DNA of 64,000 nt, taken from assembly GCA_032622095.1 (NCBI GenBank), contig CP136069.1, positions 50,764,760 to 50,828,759 on the forward strand, written 5' to 3'. The translations under genes and the position numbers were made by a program. Positions 22,467-32,635 of the stretch are shown in pieces. The first letter of the stretch is position 1. Each line of letters opens with the position of its first letter. This DNA comes from Siphonodentalium dalli (lineage: Eukaryota; Mollusca; Scaphopoda; Gadilida; Siphonodentaliidae). The notes beneath the pieces were generated by a model. The model was not told the origin of the DNA. It saw only the letters and a program-made list of their open reading frames with translations, and did not search any database.

Positions 22467-22667
22467 TTCAATGTGTTTCCTGAGTTCCTCATTCCGCCGA
22501 GCCACAGTTTCGATGTGCTCCTGGGCCTTTGGTAGATGTGAGCAGAACTGGCCGTATATGAGGAACTTTGACTTCCATTTGATGAAGACGTCGCCTATTG
22601 ACGGTGTTCCTTGTGTACATGCCCTATGTAACTCACTGTGGAATCCAGAGTGAACCTCCAGCAAAGG
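22467..22667 (-). CDS. vav: vav exon: DH domain, third part
   Basis: 201 bp, 67 codons, phase 0 to 0, acceptor TTTTATTTCAG and donor GTGAGT. It begins PLLEVHSGFHSELHRACTQG and continues through D-V-F-I-K-W-K-S-K-F-L-I-Y-G-Q-F-C-S-H to the helix ending R-N-E-E-L-R-K-H-I-E. The V-F-x-x-x-K-x-x-F-L-x-Y-G-x-Y/F-C-S core is strongly characteristic of VAV DH domains. It is the largest exon of the gene in this window. Confidence 0.96.
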
Positions 22668-22679
22668 CTGAAATAAAAA

Positions 22680-23550
22680 ACACTCTGCTTATTAAAGATG
22701 ATCTATCTCGTCCAGGTCACAATTACAACAACAACATAATTCTTATAAATCCCGATTTCAAGACTACAAATGGCTATTTTGTGAATAAAATATAAATAAA
22801 ACTAAAAAGAATAAAGATGGGGTACTGGTATATTATTTGTATATAAAGGCATATAAATAAAGTGGTTTATTCTGATTGTAAGATCGTGATAAATCTATAG
22901 TTGAAATACAATTGGTCGTGATTGAGGCTGATAACAAGATAGAATTGTCTTCGTGGTATGCTTTTGATATGTTATGAACATTTTCGAGTGGATATCCCTT
23001 TTAAAAATAGGCCCTAAAACAGCCCTGCAGATGTGATAAAGAAATTCTAAATAAAATTTATATTAATTAATAGAAACTCTGGGAAGAGATAGACCATTTT
23101 TATCAATGTGGACATATAAAAAGCCACCCAGTACCAAGTTTTCAATATATGAAATTGCCTGCAAACACTGGCAAACATAGGTATTTACTACAAGGCTAAG
23201 ACTGGGACTCTTAGAAAATATTCTCATTGAGTTTTGGATTAATTACATTTGAGTGACATACTGACCCTGTCCTCAAATCAGTTCATGACCTCAGAACTCC
23301 ACTCAGAGAACCAGAGCACAGATGTGACCTGATTCCTTGACACCTGTCAATCACAGGCAGGAATCATGGAAAATTCCATGCTGATGACATCATGCACACC
23401 AGGTGGCTCAGACATGACACCTGTCAATCACAGGGCACAATCATGGAAGATTCTATGCTGATGACATCATTCTATGTGGCTGAAATATGGCATCTGTCAA
23501 TCAACCAAATTCGCATGCTGATTTAATCAACCAGGTGGCTGATTACTGAA
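22680..23550. other. vav intron sequence, one weak repeat
   Basis: 22740-23070 resembles 2110-2370 ('caagactacaaatggctatt', 'gaataaaatataaataaaac'), a dispersed repeat of unknown type. 23340-23530 has three imperfect copies of 'cacctgtcaatcacagg' with 'gctgatgacatcat'. Confidence 0.55.
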
Positions 23551-23551
23551 A

Positions 23552-23651
23552 CCAAGCCTGTCATTTACAGAATGAGGTCCCCAGAGGGTGAATATATCCC
23601 ACACAGTGGGTTAGCATCACCAAAATCATGCACACCACTATTTGCAAGCTT
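23552..23651. mobile_element. hAT-G element, remnant
   Basis: 'aagcctgtcatttacagaat' to 'ccactatttgcaagcttg', hairpin eroded. Confidence 0.6.
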
Positions 23652-23859
23652 GTTAATACACATGCCAGGTGTCACAAATTCAAAACTAAAAAAAAAATCA
23701 TTTGATCCAAAACCTTAAAAATAATAAAAGACACACTAATTCTGACTAATTTAGAGTTTCCACAAGGGACGTCGCCCATTTATTTGGTTCCAAATCATCA
23801 TCCTCTGATGTTGGTTTGTTCTACTGATTTAGCTCTGATGTTGGTAGAATAAACTAATG

Positions 23860-24043
23860 GTAACCCTTTCTGCACTGAATTACCAGATGACAATCAGACA
23901 AAAAGATAACAAAAGTGCTGAATGATTCACATTCATTGATGGGAAACATTCAGATAGTAAGTTCAACAAACGACCTACATGTATCTGAACATTTCCTGAA
24001 GGTTAACTACTCGTCAATGAGTATTTAGTATAGAAGGGGTTAA
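23860..24043. mobile_element. TTAA-4 MITE
   Basis: 'taaccctttctgcactgaa' to 'tagtatagaaggggttaa', with the 'cagatagtaagttcaacaaa' arm. Confidence 0.62.
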
Positions 24044-24081
24044 TGCTTTCATGACTGGAGCTCCAGTCATGAATGGATTAA
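24040..24081. mobile_element. TTAA-3 minimal element: the terminal repeats only
   Basis: 42 bp: TTAA, 'tgctttcatgactggagct' and its near-inverse, TTAA. Its left TTAA is also the right TTAA of the TTAA-4 copy at 23860-24043. Confidence 0.6.
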
Positions 24082-24172
24082 AGGGTACACTAAAACCGGC
24101 CACTAATGGGACCATCTCCTATTATAGTCAACAGAATATATGCAACAAATGAATGAATTTGAGCCATGGATT

Positions 24173-25517
24173 TAGTGTTGAAACGACTAGGGTATTTCGT
24201 AGTTGACGGCCTTTAGTCAACTACTAGTCGGCACCTGCTATCTATATGGAACGATAAAAAACCCACACGGGATTATCTTAACCCTTTACCCAACAAACCG
24301 GCCACAACCGGCCAAATAAAGCTTCAACAGCCTAAAATATCTTCAGTCTGTCTCAATAGAACCATACAAATATGGATATCATTGGAACCGGCTCCTTGAC
24401 CACATTGTGATAGTTACAATTAGCCCTGTGCCAATGCATTCTCTTATATATGCGAGTCGACCATAGGTCACCTCGCATATATAAGAGAATGCATTGGCCT
24501 AAAAAAAATCTTTTTTTTAACACTTTTTACCATTTTTTCTTACATTCTTTAACAATTTTATAAATTTTAATGTGTTAAGCCAATGCATTCTCTTATATAT
24601 GCGAGGCGACCTATGGTCGACTCGCATATATAAGAGAATGCATTGGCACAGGGCCCTTCTGTTGGGTAAAGGGTTAAAACATGCATATTTATCATTATAT
24701 TTATCACTGTTGACAGCATATAGTGACAGGTAAGTATCATGAATATCACTCATATCATATAATATTGGGTAAACTTCAGCGTTGAAGTTATGTTCGCAAG
24801 AAATCCCGACAAAGTGACGGTCATAAAATAAAATACTATAAAGAGAGAATTCGAAACAGCTGGATGTAACAAGCTTCCTAACTTCCGGCACATGCGCAGT
24901 CTATTTTTCCCCAGATAATATCACAACTGTAACATTTTACGCAATGTTCAGCGAGCTATTTCACTATACCATGTAACCATTGGTCTACTTTAGGGGTGTG
25001 TGGTTGTATGACAATGAGTTAATGACTTGATTAGAAATCTGACTGATATATTGACAGTGCCCAGTCAGAAGTGAAGTGAACGCATGGTCACGTCAGAATT
25101 GGTTTGATCTTGTATAAGTCACATGCGTCGTAAAAACAACATCTGCTGTTGCCACTTAGCCGAATAATGATTGTTCCAATCGATGAGACATCAAAAGGGT
25201 TTTTTCGGCAAACAGCATGCTATAACAGGTCACTATCCCTCGCGTGATGACTGAATATCTAGATCAGAAATATGTTTTATAATATGGTAACAGCGACCAG
25301 GCAGTCGTATTTTGGGTTCCATCACAAATGCTTGTATGTTATACACACGGCGATGATAAATATGGAAGTTTACTGCATGCATCAATGATTGTTACCAATG
25401 AAACGTTTATCTATACCTTTCTGGGAAATATGGCGTTTAGTCATCCATGAGATTGTTAATCGATTATCACCGGAATTCTAGTCGACGTCGACTAGTCAAC
25501 TAATCATTTCAACACTA
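24173..25517. mobile_element. hAT-T element, 1345 bp including a nested TTAA-1
   Basis: Ends TAGTGTTGAAACGACTAG and TTTCAACACTA, with further inverted 'cgactag/ctagtcg' repeats. A perfect 8-bp duplication, catggatt, lies at 24165-24172 and 25518-25525. No transposase-like frame is visible in the non-MITE part. Confidence 0.82.
24278..24677 (-). mobile_element. TTAA-1 MITE inserted in a hAT element
   Basis: Intact TTAA ends. It sits inside the hAT-like element at 24173-25517, which itself sits inside a family M element. Confidence 0.85.
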
Positions 25518-25847
25518 CATGGATTAGTGCCAAATATACTAGTGTGCTCGATGCAGAAAAAATGGTAATTATAATGCAAATGAATTTATGAATCCAGCCA
25601 TTTATTCATTTTAATTGTAATTACCATGGTCCATGTTGTTTGTATCGTCCATAGAACACATGAGTGTATTTGGCACTAATCCATGGCTCAAATTCATTCA
25701 TTTGTTGCATATATTCTGTTGGGTCAAAAGGAGATGGTCTCATTAATGGCTGGATTTAGTGTACAGTACCGCTTTAAGATCATTACAGGCTTTCAAGGCT
25801 CCGATTAACACTACTTATGCTTTTTTTGTAATTTTGAAGCAGTGTAC

Positions 25848-25916
25848 CTCTATGTCTTGGAATATGATTTCTTTGTCTGGAACTGGAAGAACAGGTCGTA
25901 ATGCTTTGATGAAGTG
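25848..25916 (-). CDS. vav: vav exon: DH domain, second part
   Basis: 69 bp, 23 codons, phase 0 to 0, acceptor TTCTTCTTCAG and donor GTACAC. It encodes HFIKALRPVLPVPDKEIIFQ then DIE. It lines up with the VAV segment that begins x-H-F-L-K-P-L and ends I-F-I-N-I-E, i.e. the end of DH helix 1 and the following loop and helix. The intron downstream holds the THAP-like remnant-free stretch and the nested element-M/hAT block. Confidence 0.93.
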
Positions 25917-26201
25917 CTGAAGAAGAAAACAAAAATATGCTTTTACTATTTTTTCTGCTTGTAACTCATACAAAATACTAACAAAATGAAATGGCAAGTT
26001 TACAAAGTTAATGTTTTGACAAAAATATAGAAGGCCGATTGAGCTGGGTAGATAACACTGTCGTCTCAAAAATAAACTTATAAAAACACGAGCCGGCATG
26101 TGAACTCTATATTCGGGTGTGTGTTCACGATGTTGTTTTAATATTCCATATATATGCCTCGAATGTCCCGTATATTTACATCATCTTTCGTCTATTCACT
26201 C

Positions 26202-26414
26202 GTGAATAGATGCAGTGTTTTCGGCTGTGGCAGGTATGGTGACTCAATTATAGGTATAATTATACATTCATTTCCAAGCGATGTTCGTTTATGTGACATT
26301 TGGCGGGAATTCTGTGGGAACCGTTGCGCAAAATCAGAAAGTATCAAAATGGTTGATGACGAAATGGTCCAGAATTTGTTCCGTCCACTACGAAAAAACA
26401 GTGGCTACCGATGA
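26202..26414 (+). pseudogene. THAP-type zinc-finger fragment
   Basis: The frame reads NRCSVFGCGRYGDS, then I-I-H-S-F-P-S-D-V-R-L-C-D-I-W-R-E-F-C-G before the stop. C-S-x-x-G-C-G, F-P-x-D and the following W are the first zinc ligands and the F-P/W landmarks of THAP DNA-binding domains, but no C-x2-H pair follows, so the domain is incomplete. It may be a remnant of a THAP gene, a P-type transposon, or the first exon of a longer gene. The stop at 26412 is followed by AT-rich sequence and a dispersed repeat. Confidence 0.5.
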
Positions 26415-26671
26415 CAACTCAGAAAAGACGCAACACCCATATTAAACAAACCTACCACCGACGAGAATGCCATCCTAAGAAAAACATCAACTCCCGTAAA
26501 GAATATAAATTTATAGAAATTATAAGGAAAAATCTATATAAATATAAGAAACTAGCTGATGTCCCCGACTTCGTCCGGGCTATTTATGAATTTCTTTGTG
26601 ATCGATTTACTAATTCAAAGTGACAATGTTGAACAATACTGAGCAAACAACGTTGAAAAGTATTAGGAGAA

Positions 26672-27045
26672 AGAAAACAAGACAGTCAATGACTGTGGGG
26701 TCGCTCACCAGACTGCAAAGACTGATAAGACTGGGACTCTGGAGACCAAAACAGTCAGCACTTTTCATAATCACTTTAAAAGAAGTAGATTTAAACAGGA
26801 TATGTGGCTAGAGAGACTGTAAGTATGTAGATTGGTGAAAATCCACGTTGAAATTGCCAACTGTACACTACTGATCACCCCCCATTTAAAAACAAATCTG
26901 AATTGCAGTCAAGGAAGAACATTCCATTCTATATAAGCCAAATAGTTCTTGCAAAACATATTTTAAGAATTACTATGCAGTGAAATAGTTAAGTCTCTGG
27001 CTCTGCCCTTATTTGACTTTGTGATCCCATTTTCACAAATCTGAT
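26672..27045 (+). repeat. Dispersed repeat J, head copy
   Basis: Repeats the head of 15134-15410 with few changes, then a short stretch of the 'caaatctgaattgcagtcaa' module. Confidence 0.62.
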
Positions 27046-27300
27046 AAGGATAAGATTTAAGTTCCCCAGTTGAAGTTGGTGATATTCACCCATTGGGCAC
27101 CTCATTTATGAATTTTATCTTCTGCAAGTTAGGGGATATAGAAACTTCCTAGAAGGGAAATTTAACTAACAACAATGTAAATTTGATACTGTAGATACTT
27201 CCCAGAAGATGAGGCCTAAGCAGAATGAGGTCTCCAGAAGGTGAATTTGGTTATGCTAGCCCGCTGTGTGGGATAGCATCACAAAAAGCGTGTATGTTCC
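27046..27300. mobile_element. hAT-G element, right half
   Basis: Spacer ('tatcttctgcaagttagggg') and one hairpin; outer ends missing. Directly followed by a complete copy. Confidence 0.65.
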
Positions 27301-27346
27301 TACATTGTGCATGCCTGGCCTCAAGCAACACAATGTATTATACAAT

Positions 27347-27777
27347 CAAGCCTTGAAATAGTGTGAAAGTGTGTCTGTCATTTGCAGAATGAGGTCCCCA
27401 GAGGGTGAATTTAGTGATGCTATCCCGCACAGCGGGCTAGCATCACTAAATTCACCCTCTGGGGACCTCATTCTGCTAGGGCCCCCAACTGCTATGGCAG
27501 ACCTAGGATAAGATTGAAGTTCCCCAGTTGAAGTTGGTGATGTTCACCCATTGGGCACCTCAATTATGAATTTATCTTCTGCAAATTAGAGGATATAGAA
27601 ACTTCCTAGAAGGGAAATGTAACTAACAACAATGTTAATTTGATACTATAGATACTTCCCAGAAGATGAGGCCTAAGCAGAATGAGGTCTCCAGAGGGTG
27701 AATTTGGTGATGCTAGGCCGCTGTGTGGGATAGCATCACTAAATTCACCCTCTGGGGACCTCATTCTGCAAATGACA
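27347..27777. mobile_element. hAT-G element, two-hairpin form
   Basis: 'caagccttgaaatagtgtga' start, hairpins at about 27388-27477 and 27680-27771, right terminus truncated at 'caaatgacatta'. Confidence 0.72.
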
Positions 27778-28239
27778 TTAGTCCTGATATGAACAATACA
27801 TGAGAGATTGGGAATTAATGACATCTAGCAAATCTGCAGGAATGTTTATAAACATATCAAGATTGACATGATTGTGTCGGCATACCCAGCATATATACAG
27901 TTACAGCCAAAGTAAATGCTTCTTATTAATGATTCTGTCAAGAATTTGAGTAAATTTTATTTTTGAGACCAGGCCAGGGTGGCAGAAGCAGTGCACTTGA
28001 ATGAAGGGCCAGGGGCCACAACCTACAGAAATGTAATGGCATTAGTTTTTCAATTATCAAAAAATGTTAAACAATATATATATATATTAAATTGACCATG
28101 GAGTTAAATACACTTTTTTTTTTTAATATTCTAATAAAAAAAAACAATTCCACAGTTTTTTTAAATATTCTTTTATTTTTTAATATATCATTTCTTTTCT
28201 ATTCTTTTCTTTTTTGGTTAAAGAGTTTAATCTGAATTT

Positions 28240-28812
28240 TTTTTTCTGAGTTATGTCCCTGGCCCCACCCACATTTGACCCAGTGACCTCATTTGAACAA
28301 ATCTGAACCCCAGTCAACCAATGATCCTTCATACCAAATATGAACCCATTTGGCCTGATGGTATTCGAGAAGAAGATGTTTAAAAGAATTACTATGGAGG
28401 GAAAGAGTTATGGCCCTGGTTTCTCAACTAATCAACCTGGTGACCTCATTTGAACAAATCTGGATGTGAGTCACCTAGGGAACATCCACACCAAATATGA
28501 ACCCATTAGGCCTTATGGATCTGGAAAATAAGTCGTTATAAGAATTACTATGAAGGAATAGAGTTGTGGCCCTGCTTTCGCAACTATTTGACCCAGTGAC
28601 CTCATTTGAACAAATCTGAATGAGAGTCACCTAGGGAACATCCACACCAAATATGAACCAATTCGGTCCAATGGAACTTTAGAAGAAGATGTTCAAAGAA
28701 TTGTTGACGGACGGATGGACGGATGGACGGATGGACGGACGGATGGACGGACGACGGACGAGGAGTGATGACTATAGCTCCACCGGAGACTTCGTCTCAG
28801 GTGAGCTAAAAA
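28240..28812 (+). repeat. Dispersed repeat J, with GGAC/GGAT tract and 3' tail
   Basis: Same module order and the same tail as 16735-17277; the tract is 'ggacggatggacggatggac'-type. Confidence 0.65.
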
Positions 28813-29024
28813 CTATTGGTCCAGAAACATGCCTATATGAGCGTATATGAGCGAGGTTAAGGTCAGGGACGCGGTTGCACATGAAATTGGACCCGCCCAT
28901 ATTGTTCCCAGGATCAATGTAGGCCTACATACCAAATTTGAGTGGGATCAGTCAAGCAGTTTTTGAGTCTAAAACACACACATACATACATGTACATACA
29001 CACACACAGACATAAGTTCCAAAA

Positions 29025-29175
29025 TATATAATAGATGAATGTAGTTTGAGTGTGTTTTGTTGAGGAGTATGTCGCTGTGACCGTTGGAGCACATTTAGTG
29101 TGAACCGCTACATTGTGCCCAACAGACATAGCACTCTATACCCTTCAATAAAACACACTCAAACTAATTTATTTC
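29025..29175. mobile_element. Palindromic MITE family P, second copy
   Basis: 'gaatgtagtttgagtgtg' and its inverse 'cacactcaaactaattta', inner 'ggagcacatttagtgtg'. Confidence 0.66.
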
Positions 29176-29388
29176 TTAATCCTTCCATGACTGGAGCTGA
29201 CTGAAATTTTTCGAAAACCCTGTGCCAATGCATTCACTTATATATATATGAGTCTCGCATATATAAGAGAATGTGTTGGCCTAACAATATTTACCTTGAC
29301 CATATAAGCCAGTGCATTTTCTTATATATGGGAGACTCGCATACATTTATATAACAGAATGCCTTGGCACAGGACCCGAAAGGGTTAA
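29176..29388. mobile_element. TTAA-3 MITE
   Basis: TTAA at both ends, two shortened hairpins; the outer gene-side tail ('gctgtgccagcacagct') is lost. Confidence 0.72.
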
Positions 29389-29584
29389 GTACATATGTTA
29401 CAATGCAAAATGTTTATGTAGACAGAGAAATGGATGGCAGACTATTTTTCCTATCCTGAGGCAGATACAAAATAATAACAGCTTTTGGCATACGATATAA
29501 CTTTCCATGATTCAATCAGTATCAAGCTATAAACAAAGTAATACGAACAATGGAATTTCTAAATACATTCCAGGAAATGAAAGT

Positions 29585-29973
29585 TTAACCCTTTACCCAA
29601 CAAACCGGCCAAATAAAGCTTCAACAGCCTAAAATATCTTCGGTCTGTCTCAATAGAACCATACAAATATGGGTATCATTGGAACCGGCTCCTTGACCAC
29701 ATTGTGATAGTTACAGTTATGCCCTGTGCCAATGCATTCTCTTATATATGCGAGTCGACCATAGGTCGCCTCGCATATATAAGAGAATGCATTGGCCTCA
29801 AAAAAATCTTTTTTAAACACTTTTTACCATTTTTTCTTACATTCTTTAACAATTTTATAATTTTAATGTGTTAAGCCAATGCATTCTCTTATATATGCGA
29901 GGCGACCTATGGTCGACTCGCATATATAAGAGAATACATTGGCACAGGGCCCTTCTGTTGGGTAAAGAGTTAA
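29585..29973 (-). mobile_element. TTAA-1 MITE, inverted, slightly deleted
   Basis: One of the two GGCCGG repeats at the left end is missing and the right terminal repeat has GTAAAGAG for GTAAAGGG. Confidence 0.82.
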
Positions 29974-30149
29974 ACCATTATTGGATCACAATCATCAATA
30001 CACAATCACATACCAAACAGAATAATTACCTTAGCAGGAAGATATAAATTACTTTGGCAAACAAATATAAGCTATTAAGTGCTCCAGATTCTGAGGCAAT
30101 TTTCCAAGAAAATTGGGTTTAAAATTGTTGGTCATTAGCAACTAACTCT

Positions 30150-30318
30150 TAGTAAAGGGGAAGAAGTAACTAAAAACAATGTTAATTTGAGATTATAGCT
30201 AGTTCCCAGAAGAGACCAAAGCAGAATGAGGTCCCCAGATAGTGAATTTGGTGACACCAGCGTGCTCTGTGGGGTAGCACCATTAAATTCACCATCTGTG
30301 GACCTCATTCTGCAAAAC
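30150..30318. mobile_element. hAT-G element, partial
   Basis: Part of the spacer plus one hairpin ('gaggtccccagatagtgaat'). It ends about 80 bp from the vav exon at 30400. Confidence 0.65.
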
Positions 30319-30399
30319 TGAAATGCATAAAATAGGTGTTATACAGTTATACACACACACAAACATAGAAAATTATGGTATCAAATATTGTTTACCTAC

Positions 30400-30501
30400 C
30401 TTACTGATCATTTCTAAAGCATCAAGATAATTCCGTTCTGTATCGATCAGTTCTTTAATACAATGGTCTCGTTTTGTTTTGGGTGGGGGTAAGGAAGATA
30501 T
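30400..30501 (-). CDS. vav: vav exon: start of the DH (RhoGEF) domain
   Basis: 102 bp, 34 codons, phase 0 to 0, acceptor TACTTTTCAG and donor GTAGGT. It encodes ISSLPPPKTKRD, then HCIKELIDTERNYLDALEM and ISK. The I-x-E-L-x-x-T-E-x-x-Y pattern is conserved region 1 of DH domains, and the Glu of T-E-R-N-Y is the residue that in known DH domains contacts switch I of the GTPase and is needed for exchange. It is in phase with all three second-cassette exons, each of which ends in phase 0. Confidence 0.95.
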
Positions 30502-31845
30502 CTGAAAAGTATAGTAAATATAAAGAGCTAATTTGGTTTCTCAAAGTGAAGAAACAAAGGCCTTGTAAGGCTAAAATAAAAAAGACCTTTGTTTCTGGTG
30601 ACCCGCCTGCCCCTATTCCGGCGCCCCGACCGTTTTCATTTCATTGAATTTGCAAAATTAGTAGGCATCCGATGTGTAAAACGGACATCATGCGCGTACT
30701 GCTAATCCGGAGATTATACCACACTTCAATTAGGTCACAACCGAATCAAACTTATTTTTTCATATTTTATTCAATAGAACAATAAATTACACTATATTCT
30801 AATATTATGTTCTTAGTTATATTTTTTATAGTAAACTAAAAACAAGGAGAAGCAGTCTTTGGGGTATTCATTATTGTTTTGAGCAAAGTCGAAAATAAAA
30901 TGAAAAGCCACACACCCACCCCTATTTTTGTCTTGTATGTCACCAGAAATACAGGTACATTTTTGTTTAAGCTACATGTCCACCCTGAATATTCTGCTAT
31001 GTAATCCCTAGTTTCCTTCGAAGTGAAGCAGCTAGAGATTAGTAGGGATAGATATTGCTTTATGTCACCTTATAAATTAAAACAAGCTGACATAATTTGA
31101 GCTGTGCAGCCAACATAGCATATGTTATTTAAATGTTATTTTTTTCCATACTTCAGGCATATCATTCTGAAAATGTCAGGTGGCATGAACATAGTCTGCT
31201 ATTTTAAAGTGAAAGTTGAAACTTTTCGCTCTACTGCAATTGCTCTGAAAATATTCACTGGAATATCAACTGTGGAGATCCATTTACATGTAGGTGAAGA
31301 GGTGGAGGACTTTCATTGAAATATGGATATATCCAAAGTTAATAGAAGATCACTGAACAAAATGTCTGCCGACAAAATTGCTCCCAAGTGCATATTCACT
31401 CAAAATTTTACCCCGAGTCAAGAAAAGGTCAATAACTCTAAAATAAAAAACATAATACATCAGCACAATACCAGTTTTAGGTAAATAGGATACAAACTTT
31501 AGGAGGAGTTGATTTCACAATGAAGGGACCCAATACGGATGGACAGACTGAGGGATGCCCCGATGGATGAAAGAATGGAAGGACGGACGAATATAATTTT
31601 GAAACATTGAAGTCGGGGGACATTAACACTGAAAAGTTCACTGTCACAATTCACTAGAATTTTGGTTACCAAGCATTTCTGAAAGAAAGATTTGGTCCCA
31701 GCTTTTAAGACACTCATTTACAGAATTTAATTATTGTGGTAGAAATTGAAGTTGATAAGGTGCAATATTAAATTTTGTTTTCAAAATCTTTGTATAATGC
31801 CTGAAAAATAACATAATATCTGCCCGAGTTTTAAAATGTTGAAAA
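30502..31845. other. vav intron between the last acidic cassette and the DH domain, first part
   Basis: No transposon family of the window is recognised here, in contrast to nearly every other intron stretch. A 65-codon frame at 31122 has no recognisable motif. Confidence 0.45.
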
Positions 31846-32086
31846 CATGAGTGCCCATGTCTGGAGCTTCCTGAAATTTTGCGAAAACCCTGTGCCAATG
31901 CATTTCTCTTCTATATGCGAGTCTCCCATAGGCAGCCCTCGCATATATAAGAGAATACATTGGCCTAATAATGTTTACTTTGACTTTGTAAGCCAGTGTA
32001 TATATGAGACTCGCATATATAAGAGAATGCACTGGCACATGATCTTTAATGCTGTGCCAGCACAGCTCCCATCATGAAAGGGTTAA
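31846..32086. mobile_element. TTAA-3 MITE
   Basis: From 'catgtctggagcttcctg' to 'cccatcatgaaagggttaa'; both hairpins present, the second shortened. Confidence 0.73.
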
Positions 32087-32635
32087 GATGTTGAGATAGC
32101 CAGTATCATGATTTTTGCTTCAGTAACGAAACGTCGAGTACAAATATTTTCAATTCAAAAAGATTGATTTCCAATTTTTTTAAGAGAATGACCCATTTAA
32201 CTTCTATATTATATTATTATATTAAACTAAATTATAATATCAATTATAGATAAAGAAATCAGAATACTACATTTTAACAAATAAAATGACACAATATGTA
32301 AACAAGCAGAAAGCTAGGCATGCAAAAATATCTAATAGTATGTCAGTAACAGGTAAGGTAGGAGAGGGCAAATTATGGTCAAGAAAGTTCTAATCTTTGT
32401 TCTCAAAGTTAAACCAATCAAACTTCTCAGAGCAGCCCACATAATGGGACAGACAGTCTTAACAAGAGCATCGCTAGGGAGTGGCAAAATATGCTCTTTA
32501 ACCATTTCAAATTGTACTACCACAAAATACAACAATAATTTGAGCTTACAATGAATATCTGATATACCCCTAATTTCAATGACAAAATGCGGTAAAATCG
32601 AAAAGTCGAAAAAAGGATGTAACTCATGTAAAAAC

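Larger units (their letters stand above)
24086..25780. mobile_element. Family M palindromic element containing hAT-T
   Basis: Left arm 'accatctcctattatagtca ... gaatttgagc' and right arm with the inverse ('gcatatattctgttg', 'gagatggtctcattaatgg'). hAT-T is inserted in the left arm at 'catggatt'. Confidence 0.72.
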
